NCBI RefSeq assembly: GCF_014650815.1 | Contig: NZ_BMVR01000021.1 | Span: 46,133-110,132 of the forward strand | Direction: 5' to 3' | Origin: Streptomyces flavofungini | GTDB lineage: Bacteria > Actinomycetota > Actinomycetes > Streptomycetales > Streptomycetaceae | DNA length: 64,000 nt | In this document: positions 42,103-50,563 of the stretch, piece by piece | How positions within the stretch are numbered: position 1 is the stretch's first letter | How the letters are laid out: every line of letters starts with the position of its first letter | Made by a program: the position numbers and the translations under genes | Notes under the pieces: generated by a model | Databases searched by the model: none | What the model was told of the DNA's origin: nothing | Seen by the model: the letters and a program-made list of their open reading frames with translations, nothing else

Positions 42103-43790
42103 GCGGGGTCGGTGACGTGGTGCGGGCCGACGCCGCGCCGCGGGCCGACAGGGGGACGGGGGTGGACGTGCCCGCGCCCAGCCCGCTCTTCTCCGCGCGG
42201 TGGCTGCGGTGCGCCGCCGACGTGACGGCCGCCGAGCCGCCGGACGGGGACTCGGCGGTGCGCCTCGGCCTGTGTCTGACCGACGCTCCCGCCGGGACCG
42301 CGGAGCGGGTCCTCGTGCGGGCCGACCTGCCCACCGGGCGGCTGCGGTTCAGCGACGGGGACTGGGGCGAGCGGCCCGCCCTGGTGCTCACGCTGAGCGT
42401 CGCGGACGCCGCCGTGTTCCTCTTCGGCGACGGGGTGCGGCGGGTGCGGCTCTTCGAACGTGCCGGGGTCCGCCTCGAGGGCGTGTTCCTGTTCGTCTTC
42501 TTCCTGGACCGGATGCTCCAACAGGACCGGTCCGGTGTCCTGGCGCGGCTGCGCGCGGTGACCGCGGGCCTGCCCCCGGCCGGGGACGCCGCGCCGCACG
42601 GCCGCCGCCCGCACCCGGCGCCGGGCCGGGCCGACGCCACCCAGGAGGAGTACGAGGAGAAGGAGCACGAGGAGGAGGCCCGCCGCCAGGCCGAGCGGAT
42701 CCTGCCGGGCACGCTGGCCGTCCTGCGCGCGGAACTCGGCCGCAGCACCCCGGGCGCCCAGCTCGCCGTCGTCCACCGCGCGTCGGGCACCCGCCTGTCC
42801 GTGGCGCTCGGCGACTGCCGCCCCGGTGTCCCCTTCACCCGCGCCGCCCTGCCCATCTGGTACTGCTGCTCCAAGTCGGTGGGCGCCGTGGCCGTGGGCC
42901 AGCTGTGGGAGCGGGGCCTGCTCGATCCGCTGGCGCCCGTCTGCGCGTATCTGCCGTGGTTCACCGGCGACGGCCGGGAGACCGTCACGCTGTACCAGCT
43001 CCTCACCCACACCTCGGCCGTGCCCATGGGCCTCGATCCGCTGCACGGCACCATGGCCGCTCCCCTCGCCCTGCGCCGGGAGCGGCTGCGCACGATGACG
43101 GTGCCGCCCGACGCGCGGCCGGGCACCCGGATCGCGTACGCGCCGTGGTGGGCGTGGTTCCTGATCGCCGAGGTGGTCCGGGCCCTCGACGGGCGCGACT
43201 ACGAGCGCTATCTCACCGAGGAGGTCCTCGCGCCCTGCGGCATGGACGCCACCCGGGTCGTGCTCAGCCCGCGGGAGTACCGCGACACGGCCGACCGGCT
43301 GCCGCTCATCCACCTCGCCGGCGGCGGCGCCCCCGTCCAGGCCACGCACTGGTACGCCACCGAGGCGTCCTGCACCCGCCCCATCCCGGGACTCAACATC
43401 CGCGGCCCGATGTCCGATCTGGCGCTGTTCTTCGAGGCCCTGATGAACGGCGGGCAGGGCCGGAAGGGCCGCGTGCTTCGCCCCCAGACGGTGCTGGCGC
43501 TCACCGCGCGCCACCGGGTGGGCCTGGTCGACGCCTTCGGCAACGCGGACTGGGGGCTCGGCTTCCGCAACGAGTCCCACCACCTGGGCGAGATCTGCAC
43601 GGCCTTCAGCCGCCACGCCTCACTGCGCACCTTCGGCCACTACGGCCTGTGGACCTCGTCGGCCTTCGCGGACCCCGACGCCGGGCTCGTCGTGGCACTG
43701 CACCTCAACGGCAAGACCTGGCAGGAGGAGCACCAGACACGCATGATCGCGATCGGCGACGCCCTCTACAAGGATCTGGGCCTGACGTAG
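42099..43790 (+). CDS. Beta-lactamase/class C-fold protein with Cys at the nucleophile position
   Basis: A 563-aa protein. Residues 1-170 form an SCP2- or lipid-binding-like segment (GRLRFSDGDWGERPALVLTLSV, then RLEGVFLFVFFLDRML). The class C beta-lactamase/transpeptidase domain starts near 205. Its SxxK box reads WYCCSKSVGAVAVGQLWERGLL, putting Cys256 where Ser is expected before Lys259. The YxN box reads Y347-A-P, and the third box is FGHYGLWTS (His514). It may be a thiol acyltransferase or cyclase, or an inactive scaffold. The GTG at 42099 overlaps the methyltransferase stop. Confidence 0.78.
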   Translation: MSGVGDVVRADAAPRADRGTGVDVPAPSPLFSARWLRCAADVTAAEPPDGDSAVRLGLCLTDAPAGTAERVLVRADLPTGRLRFSDGDWGERPALVLTLSVADAAVFLFGDGVRRVRLFERAGVRLEGVFLFVFFLDRMLQQDRSGVLARLRAVTAGLPPAGDAAPHGRRPHPAPGRADATQEEYEEKEHEEEARRQAERILPGTLAVLRAELGRSTPGAQLAVVHRASGTRLSVALGDCRPGVPFTRAALPIWYCCSKSVGAVAVGQLWERGLLDPLAPVCAYLPWFTGDGRETVTLYQLLTHTSAVPMGLDPLHGTMAAPLALRRERLRTMTVPPDARPGTRIAYAPWWAWFLIAEVVRALDGRDYERYLTEEVLAPCGMDATRVVLSPREYRDTADRLPLIHLAGGGAPVQATHWYATEASCTRPIPGLNIRGPMSDLALFFEALMNGGQGRKGRVLRPQTVLALTARHRVGLVDAFGNADWGLGFRNESHHLGEICTAFSRHASLRTFGHYGLWTSSAFADPDAGLVVALHLNGKTWQEEHQTRMIAIGDALYKDLGLT

Positions 43791-43850
43791 ACCACCAATT
43801 CAGCCGCCCCCCAATACCCCCAACACCCCTCCCCCTGAATGGAGTTCCGC

Positions 43851-44966
43851 ATGACCGACCCCGCCGCACCCGGGCCCGGCGCGCCCGACTCGCCGCACGC
43901 CATCATCGATCTCGCCGTCGCCTTCTGGAAGTCCAAGGTCCTGCTGAGTGCCGTGGAGCTGAAGGTCTTCGCCGCCCTGGCCGAACGGCCCGCGACGGGC
44001 ACGGAGTTGCGCGCCCGCCTCGGCATCACCGGGCGCGGCGGCGCCGACTTCCTCGACGCCCTGGTCTCGATGGGCCTCCTGGAGCGGCGGGACGGCGTGT
44101 ACCAGAACGCCCCGCTCGCCGACCGGCACCTGGACCCGGCCAAGCCCGCCACCGACATCTCGGGCTACCTGGAGTTCCTCAACGCGGGCTTCCCCTGCTG
44201 GGCCGGTCTCACGGAGGGGCTGCGCACGGGCGGGCGGCTCGACTTCACCCGCGCCCTCGCCGCGTCCGGCAACACCGACGGCTCCGGCGAAGCGCCGACC
44301 GAGCCCGCCCTGGTCGAGGCCGACGCCGACAGCGACACCTTCGGCGAGGCCTTCGCCGCGCCGGACCAGGTGAGCGGATTCCTGCGGGCCATGACCGGCT
44401 ACAGCATGGGCGCCAACCACGCGCTCGCCGAGACGCACGACTGGCGGAACGTGCGCACGGTGGCGGACGTGGGCTGCGCCGAGGGTTCCCTCCTCGCCCA
44501 GATCCTCACCCGCCACGAGCACGTGGAGGGCATCGGCTTCGACCTGCCCGTGGTCGAGGAGGGATTCACGGCGCACACCAAGCAGTTGGGCATCGCCGAC
44601 CGGGCGCGCTTCGAGGGCGGCGACTTCTTCACCGGCCCGCTGCCCACGGCCGACGTCCTCGTCATGGGACACGTCCTGCACGACTGGGACCTGGACATCA
44701 AGAAGATGCTGATCCGCAAGGCGTACGAGGCCCTGCCCGCGGGCGGTTCGCTGCTCATCTACGAGTCCCTGATCGACGACGACCGCAGGGACCGCACCAC
44801 CGGCCTGCTGATCAGTCTGAACGTGTCCCTGGTCTCCGCCGGGGGCCTCGGCTACACGGGCGCCGACTGCCGGTCGTGGCTGGCGGAATCCGGTTTCGCC
44901 GAGACGTCCGTACGTCATCTCGACGGCCCGGAGTACCTCGTCGTCGGCACCAAGAGGGCCGACTAG
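43851..44966 (+). CDS. O-methyltransferase (Methyltransf_2 / hydroxyneurosporene-type)
   Basis: A 371-aa dimerising O-methyltransferase. The N-terminal winged-helix dimer domain is IIDLAVAFWKSKVLLSAVELKVFAAL. The SAM site is VRTVADVGCAEGSLLAQILTRH, followed by GIGFDLPVVEEGF, FEGGDFFTGPLPTADVLVMGHVLHDWDLDIKKMLIRKAYEALPAGGSLLIYE (catalytic His-Asp in HVLHDW) and a C-terminal sensing loop. It probably methylates a hydroxyl or related group of the pathway product. ATG 43851 is preferred over 43839 because GGAG lies 7 nt upstream. A 60-bp C-rich gap separates it from the preceding gene. Confidence 0.84.
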   Translation: MTDPAAPGPGAPDSPHAIIDLAVAFWKSKVLLSAVELKVFAALAERPATGTELRARLGITGRGGADFLDALVSMGLLERRDGVYQNAPLADRHLDPAKPATDISGYLEFLNAGFPCWAGLTEGLRTGGRLDFTRALAASGNTDGSGEAPTEPALVEADADSDTFGEAFAAPDQVSGFLRAMTGYSMGANHALAETHDWRNVRTVADVGCAEGSLLAQILTRHEHVEGIGFDLPVVEEGFTAHTKQLGIADRARFEGGDFFTGPLPTADVLVMGHVLHDWDLDIKKMLIRKAYEALPAGGSLLIYESLIDDDRRDRTTGLLISLNVSLVSAGGLGYTGADCRSWLAESGFAETSVRHLDGPEYLVVGTKRAD

Positions 44967-45078
44967 CGCGCACCTGGCCGCCAGTTGACGAAGCACCGGA
45001 GGGGCGGCGGGTGCCGGGCCGGGCGAACTCCCGTACCGCACCGGCCGCCCTCCCTTGAGCGGGAGCACACACGGACTG

Positions 45079-46290
45079 ATGAATCCTCCGCACCTGCCGA
45101 GCGGGACGGCCCACCAGCACGGGCCGCTTCCCGACTTCCTGCCCACCGCGGACGGCGCGGCCGAGGTCGTGCCCGTCGTCGCGCCCACCGGTGACCGCAT
45201 CTGGTTGGTCACCGCCTTCGACCTGGGCCGCTCGGTCCTCACCGACGAGCGGTTCAGCCGCGCCGCGGCCGCCGCACCCGAGGCCCCGGCCAGCCACCCG
45301 ATGCGCCCGGACCCGGCGGCCCTGACCAGTCTCGACCCGCCCCAGCACACCCGGCTGCGGCGCCTGGTGAACCATCCGTTCACGCCCCGGGCCGTGGCCG
45401 GTCTGGAGGAGGGCATCCGGCGCCAGGCCCGCCGACTCCTGGCCGGGCGGGACCGGATCGACCTCGTCTCGCAGTACGCGATGCCGCTGTCCGCCGCCAC
45501 CATCTGCCGCGTCCTCGGCGTACCCAAGGCCGAGCACACGCACTTCGCCGACCTCGCGGACCGCGCGCTCGGCGTCACCACCGGCGACTTCGCGGAGCAG
45601 GGCCCGGCCCGCGACGCGCTGCGCGCCTACATCGGCGAGTTGATCAGCCGGGCCCGCCGCGCCCCCGGCGAGCACGTCCTCGGCGCCCTCGCCACGGCGT
45701 ACGACGAAGACGGCACGCTGAGCCACGACGAGCTGACGGCGCTGGTCGAGCTGCTGCTCAACGCGGGCTACGAGACGTCCATCGGCCAACTGGGCCTGGC
45801 TGTCGTCACCTTGCTCGAACACCCCGAACAGTGGCACCGCTTGGCGGCGGCGCCGCACCGCGAGGCGGCCGCGGCGGTGGAGGAGCTCCTTCGCCACACG
45901 CCGGTCGTGCCGATGAGCTTCACACGCGTCGCCCGGCAGGACGTACGGCTCGGCACGGTCGTGGTGCGGGCCGGGGAGGCGCTCGTGGTGTCGCTGCTGC
46001 ACGCGAACTTCGACGCGCGCGCCCATCGCGACCCCACCCGCCTCGACATCACCCGCCGCCCCGCCCGCCACTTGACGTTCGGCCACGGCGCGCACATCTG
46101 CCTGGGAGCCCAGCTGGCCCGTACCCAGCTGCGCGTGGCCCTGGCGGAACTGGCCGCGGCGGCCCCCGGCCTCACGCCCCGCACCCCTCTGTCCGCCCTG
46201 CGCTGGCGGCAGCCCGAGGCGGTCGTGCGCGGCCCGCTCGCCCTGCCCGTACACCTGACCGCCACCCGGGCGGGGGCCGTTCCCGGGTGA
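45079..46290 (+). CDS. Cytochrome P450
   Basis: A 403-aa bacterial class I P450. I-helix LLNAGYETSIGQL (AGxET oxygen-activation motif), K-helix EELLR (ExxR) and haem loop FGHGAHICLGAQLARTQL with the proximal Cys341. Electron partners are not encoded nearby. It is the last gene of the likely biosynthetic run and would hydroxylate or couple the scaffold. A TTG at 45055 could start an 8-residue longer form; ATG 45079 is chosen by family length. Confidence 0.9.
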   Translation: MNPPHLPSGTAHQHGPLPDFLPTADGAAEVVPVVAPTGDRIWLVTAFDLGRSVLTDERFSRAAAAAPEAPASHPMRPDPAALTSLDPPQHTRLRRLVNHPFTPRAVAGLEEGIRRQARRLLAGRDRIDLVSQYAMPLSAATICRVLGVPKAEHTHFADLADRALGVTTGDFAEQGPARDALRAYIGELISRARRAPGEHVLGALATAYDEDGTLSHDELTALVELLLNAGYETSIGQLGLAVVTLLEHPEQWHRLAAAPHREAAAAVEELLRHTPVVPMSFTRVARQDVRLGTVVVRAGEALVVSLLHANFDARAHRDPTRLDITRRPARHLTFGHGAHICLGAQLARTQLRVALAELAAAAPGLTPRTPLSALRWRQPEAVVRGPLALPVHLTATRAGAVPG

Positions 46291-46360
46291 CGGTGCCCCA
46301 GGAGGATTCCGCACCACGGAGAGCAGAATCACTTTGCCCGCCCCGGGGACCTGACGGATC

Positions 46361-47485
46361 ATGGAAACAGCAGAGGAGATCATCCGGGTCACCGCCGGAA
46401 ACGACTCACCCGGAGCAGCCGTGGAAGACCAGCAGCGACAAGACGCGTCAGAGGCTCCGAGAGCGGACGTGGGGGCGACGCGGTTCTCCGTACTCGATCG
46501 CTCCCGCACCCGCGAGGGGCACGACCCCACGCAGCCCCTGCGGGACACCGTCGCGCTCGCCCAGGAGCTGGAGGCGCTCGGCTATCACCGCTTCTGGGTG
46601 TCCGAGCACCACGGCGTGCCCGGAGTCGCGGGTTCCGCGCCGACGGTGCTCGCGGCGGCGGTCGCCGGGGCCACCAGGACGATCCGGGTGGGCACGGGCG
46701 GGGTGATGCTGCCCAACCACCAACCGCTGGTGGTGGCCGAGCAGTTCGGGGTACTGGAGGCGCTGTTCCCGGGGCGGATCGACATGGGGCTCGGCCGTTC
46801 GGTCGGGTTCACGGACGGGGTGCGCAAGGCGCTCGGCCGCGACAAGCACGACGCGGACGACTTCGCGGCGCACCTGCACGAACTGCTCGGCTGGTTCCGG
46901 GGCACCTCGGACACGGGCGTGCACGCGCGTCCGGCCGAGGGGCTGAGCGTCCCGCCGTACGTCCTCGCCATCGGTGAGGGCGCCCGGATCGCGGCGGAGG
47001 CGGGGCTTCCGATGGTCGTCGGCGACATCCGGAGCCGCGCGAAGATGCTCGCCGCCATCGAGCGCTATCGCGCCGCGTTCCGGCCCTCCGCCTGGTCCGA
47101 CGAGCCGTACGTGGTCATCTCGGGCTCCATCGCCGTCGCCGGCTCCGAGGAGGCGGCGCGCCGACTGCTCATACCGGAGGCCTGGTCCCTGGCGTACTCG
47201 CGCACGCACGGCACGTTCCCGCCGCTGCCGTCCGCCGAGAGCGTCGAGGAGCGCGCCGCGACGGGGGCGATGACGGACAAGGAGCGGGGCTTCTACGAGT
47301 CGGGGCTGCGCGGACACCTCCACGGCACCGAGGACCGGGTCGCCGCCGAGCTGGAGACGCTGATCAAGGAGAGCGGCGCGCAGGAGGTCCTGGTGACCAC
47401 GAGCACGTACGACCGCGAGGGCCTCAGCGACTCCTTCCGGCGGCTCGCGCGGATCACCGGACTGCGGGGCCCCGGGGCCCCGTGA
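46361..47485 (+). CDS. LLM-class (luciferase-like, MsnO8-type) flavin oxidoreductase
   Basis: A 374-aa luciferase-like monooxygenase. TRFSVLDRSRTREG is the MsnO8-family start, then ALGYHRFWVSEHHGVPGVAGSAPTVLAAAVAGATRTIRVGTGGVMLPNHQPLVVAEQFGVLEAL, and PGRIDMGLGRSVGF. Members use FMNH2 or F420. The first 37 residues precede the normal domain start, so translation may begin at an internal GTG near residue 37. It is 70 bp downstream of the P450 in the same orientation; membership of the pathway is possible but not certain. Confidence 0.82.
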   Translation: METAEEIIRVTAGNDSPGAAVEDQQRQDASEAPRADVGATRFSVLDRSRTREGHDPTQPLRDTVALAQELEALGYHRFWVSEHHGVPGVAGSAPTVLAAAVAGATRTIRVGTGGVMLPNHQPLVVAEQFGVLEALFPGRIDMGLGRSVGFTDGVRKALGRDKHDADDFAAHLHELLGWFRGTSDTGVHARPAEGLSVPPYVLAIGEGARIAAEAGLPMVVGDIRSRAKMLAAIERYRAAFRPSAWSDEPYVVISGSIAVAGSEEAARRLLIPEAWSLAYSRTHGTFPPLPSAESVEERAATGAMTDKERGFYESGLRGHLHGTEDRVAAELETLIKESGAQEVLVTTSTYDREGLSDSFRRLARITGLRGPGAP

Positions 47486-47572
47486 CGCCACGGACCGATC
47501 CGCCCCGGGGTGCGGAACGGGCTCCGGCCTAGAATCGTGGGGTTTGCCCCCGACCTCGTACGGAGCCCGCCC

Positions 47573-49954
47573 ATGCACAGCCGCCCGGCCCACGAGCACG
47601 ACCCCTTCGTACGGGTCCGGGGTGCCCGCGAGCACAATCTGCGCGGGGTCGACGTGGACGTCCCGCGTGACGTGCTCGCCGTCTTCACCGGGGTGTCCGG
47701 CTCCGGGAAGTCCTCGCTGGCCTTCGGGACGATCTACGCGGAGGCCCAGCGGCGCTACTTCGAGTCGGTCGCCCCGTACGCGCGCCGTCTGATCCACCAG
47801 GTGGGCGCGCCGAAGGTCGGGGAGATCACCGGGCTGCCGCCCGCGGTGTCGCTCCAGCAGCGCCGCGCCGCGCCGACCTCCCGCTCGTCGGTGGGCACGG
47901 TCACGACGCTCTCCAACTCGCTGCGAATGCTGTTCTCACGCGCGGGCGACTATCCGGCGGGCGCCGAGCGGCTGGACTCCGACGCGTTCTCGTCGAACAC
48001 GGCGGCCGGGGCCTGCCCCGAGTGCCACGGCCTGGGCCGGGTCCACCGCACCACCGAGGAGCTGCTGGTCCCCGACCCCTCGCTGTCCGTCCGCGAGGGT
48101 GCGATCGCCGCCTGGCCCGGCGCCTGGCAGGGCAAGAACCTGCGGGACGTGCTCGACACCCTCGGCCACGACGTGGACCGGCCGTGGCGGGAGCTGCCGC
48201 AGGCCGACCGGGACTGGATCCTGTTCACCGACGAGCAGCCAGTCGTGACCGTGCACCCGGTGCGCGAGGCGGGCCGCATCCAACGCCCCTATCAGGGCAC
48301 GTACATGAGCGCCCGGCGCTACGTCATGAAGACGTTCTCCGACTCCAAGAGCCAGACGCTGCGCACGAAGGCCGAGCGCTTCCTGGCCAGTGAGCCGTGC
48401 CCGGCGTGCGGCGGCAGCAGGCTGCGCCCGGAGGCGCTCGCGGTCACGTTCGCGGGCCGCACCATCGCGGATCTTTCGGCGCTGCCGCTCGCCGAGCTGA
48501 CCAAGCACCTCGAAGCGGCGGCCGGTTCGGGCGCGGGAGCGGCCGGGGCGGAGACGGCCGAGGTGCTGACCGGCGACCTCCTGGCGCGGATCGGCACCAT
48601 CACCGAACTGGGCCTCGGCTACCTCTCCCCCGACCGCCCGACCCCCACCCTCTCCTCCGGTGAGCTGCAACGCCTGCGCCTGGCCACGCAGTTGCGCTCC
48701 GGCCTGTTCGGCGTCGTGTACGTCCTGGACGAGCCGTCGGCCGGCCTGCACCCCGCCGACACGGAGTCGCTGCTCACCGTCCTGGACCGGCTGAAGGCCG
48801 CGGGCAACTCGGTGTTCGTGGTCGAGCACCACCTGGACGTGATGCGGCACGCGGACTGGCTCGTCGACGTGGGCCCGCACGCGGGCGAGCACGGCGGGCA
48901 GGTGCTGCACAGCGGCCCGGTGGCGGACCTGGAGGCGGTGGCGGAGTCCGCGACGGCCCGCTTCCTCTTCGACCGGACTCCGATGACGGTACGTCAGGTA
49001 CGGGAGCCGCACGGCTGGTTGAAGGTGGGGCCGGTGACGCGGCACAACCTGCGGGGCGTGACAGCGGAGTTCCCGCTCGGCGCGTTCACCGCCGTCACGG
49101 GGGTCTCGGGCTCGGGCAAGTCCACGCTGATCGGGGCGCTCGCCGAGGATCCGGCGGACCTCGCGGGCGTGGACCGCCTGGTGTGCGTGGACCAGAAGCC
49201 GATCGGCCGCACCCCACGCTCCAACCTCGCCACGTACACCGGCCTGTTCGACGTCGTCCGCAAGGTCTTCGCGGAGACGGACGAGGCGCGGGCGCGCGGC
49301 TACGGCGTGGGCCGCTTCTCGTTCAACGTGACGGGCGGGCGCTGCGAGACGTGCCAGGGCGAGGGCTTCGTGAGCGTGGAACTGCTGTTCCTGCCCAGCA
49401 CGTACGCCCCCTGCCCCGACTGCGGCGGCGCCCGCTACAACCCTGAGACCCTGCAGGTCACGCATGCCGGGCTGACCGTCGCGGACGTCCTCGACCTCAC
49501 CGTCGAGGCCGCCGCCGACTTCTTCGCCGACACCCCCGCCGCACTGCGCAGCCTGCGCACGCTCCTCGACGTCGGCCTCGGCTACCTGCGCCTCGGGCAG
49601 CCCGCGACGGAGCTGTCCGGCGGCGAGGCCCAGCGCATCAAGCTGGCCAGCGAGCTGCAGCGGGTGCGGCGCGGCCACACCCTGTACCTCCTGGACGAGC
49701 CCACCGCCGGGCTGCACCCGGCGGACGTGGAGGTCCTGGTGGGGCGGCTGCACGAGCTGGTCGACGGCGGCAATTCCGTGGTGGTCGTCGAGCACGACAT
49801 GGCTGTCGTGGCCGGAGCGGACTGGGTGGTGGATCTCGGGCCGGAGGGCGGCGCCGATGGGGGGCGGGTGGTCGCCACGGGGACACCCGCCGACGCGGCC
49901 CGGGCCACCGGGAGCCGGACGGGGCCGTATCTGGCGCGGGCGTTGGGGCGCTAG
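47573..49954 (+). CDS. UvrA-like excinuclease ATPase (class II / DrrC-type)
   Basis: A 793-aa tandem ABC ATPase, shorter than housekeeping UvrA (about 950). Walker A sites are GVSGSGKSS and GVSGSGKST; ABC signatures are LSSGELQRLRLATQL and LSGGEAQRIKLASEL; Walker B regions are VYVLDEPSAGLHPAD and LYLLDEPTAGLHPAD. Zinc modules are CPECHGLG...CPACGG and CETCQGEG...CPDCGG. The UvrB-interaction domain appears reduced. UvrA-like proteins of this type give self-resistance to DNA-binding drugs in producer strains. Placement just after the biosynthetic run suggests, without proof, the same role here. Confidence 0.86.
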   Translation: MHSRPAHEHDPFVRVRGAREHNLRGVDVDVPRDVLAVFTGVSGSGKSSLAFGTIYAEAQRRYFESVAPYARRLIHQVGAPKVGEITGLPPAVSLQQRRAAPTSRSSVGTVTTLSNSLRMLFSRAGDYPAGAERLDSDAFSSNTAAGACPECHGLGRVHRTTEELLVPDPSLSVREGAIAAWPGAWQGKNLRDVLDTLGHDVDRPWRELPQADRDWILFTDEQPVVTVHPVREAGRIQRPYQGTYMSARRYVMKTFSDSKSQTLRTKAERFLASEPCPACGGSRLRPEALAVTFAGRTIADLSALPLAELTKHLEAAAGSGAGAAGAETAEVLTGDLLARIGTITELGLGYLSPDRPTPTLSSGELQRLRLATQLRSGLFGVVYVLDEPSAGLHPADTESLLTVLDRLKAAGNSVFVVEHHLDVMRHADWLVDVGPHAGEHGGQVLHSGPVADLEAVAESATARFLFDRTPMTVRQVREPHGWLKVGPVTRHNLRGVTAEFPLGAFTAVTGVSGSGKSTLIGALAEDPADLAGVDRLVCVDQKPIGRTPRSNLATYTGLFDVVRKVFAETDEARARGYGVGRFSFNVTGGRCETCQGEGFVSVELLFLPSTYAPCPDCGGARYNPETLQVTHAGLTVADVLDLTVEAAADFFADTPAALRSLRTLLDVGLGYLRLGQPATELSGGEAQRIKLASELQRVRRGHTLYLLDEPTAGLHPADVEVLVGRLHELVDGGNSVVVVEHDMAVVAGADWVVDLGPEGGADGGRVVATGTPADAARATGSRTGPYLARALGR

Positions 49955-50071
49955 CCCAGCACCCCGTACCGGCACCGGCACCCGCGCCCGCACCGGGAAT
50001 CGCGTGGCGATGCCAGTGTTTCGAAATCCGCATCACCAGGGGCCGAGGGCTCCAGGAGCGGGAGGGGCGCG

Positions 50072-50441
50072 GTGTCCACACCGACACCGGGGCGGCCGGT
50101 GCGCGGCTCGGCCACCGGAAGCCCGCACATGGCCGCGCTCGATCTGTTCGGGCGGCGTGGGAGTCTGCGCGTGGTGTGGGAACTGCGCGAAGGCGCCTCG
50201 GGGTTCCGTGCCCTGCGCCGACATGTCCTCCAGCGTGCTGCGGCAACGCCTCGTCGAGCTGATCGAGGCACGCCTGGTGCACCAGACGCCCGACGGCCAC
50301 TACGTCCTCACCGCACTGGGCCGACAAGCCCACACGGCGCTCACCCCTCTCGTGGACTGGTCCGTCACCTGGGCCGCCGAACTGACCGAGCCCTCCGCCG
50401 AATCCGGCACCGCCGCCACGGACGCACCGGAGATTCCCTAG
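50072..50441 (+). pseudogene. HxlR-type winged-helix regulator with a one-base frameshift
   Basis: The frame from GTG 50072 (GGAGGGG 5-nt spacing) reads HMAALDLFGRRGSLRVVWELREGASGFRALRR. The family text then continues in the +1 frame as DMSSSVLRQRLVELIEARLVHQTPDGHYVLTALGRQA...AAELTEP to the stop at 50441. Removing one C at 50218-50219 yields the seamless family junction FRALRDMSSSVLRQRL. Unshifted, the 50072 frame runs to 50536 as unrelated Arg-rich text. It is either a broken regulator or a sequencing error. A dyad at 50488-50507 may be its operator. Confidence 0.75.
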
Positions 50442-50487
50442 GGCCACGGGCCGTAGGCCGCGCCTCGCGAACCCGTCCGGCCTGCGG

Positions 50488-50507
50488 CGATATCTCAACT
50501 CATATCG
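50488..50507. promoter_or_regulatory. Inverted repeat CGATAT-N8-ATATCG
   Basis: Perfect 6-bp arms (CGATAT, ATATCG) with an 8-nt A/T-rich spacer, 57 bp before the metallo-hydrolase start and 47 bp after the HxlR stop. The spacing suits a winged-helix dimer operator. Confidence 0.5.
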
Positions 50508-50563
50508 ATCCGCGCCTTCTTCACTCTTGGACATGATGGTGTGTCACCTGCTTCGCTGCCGCC

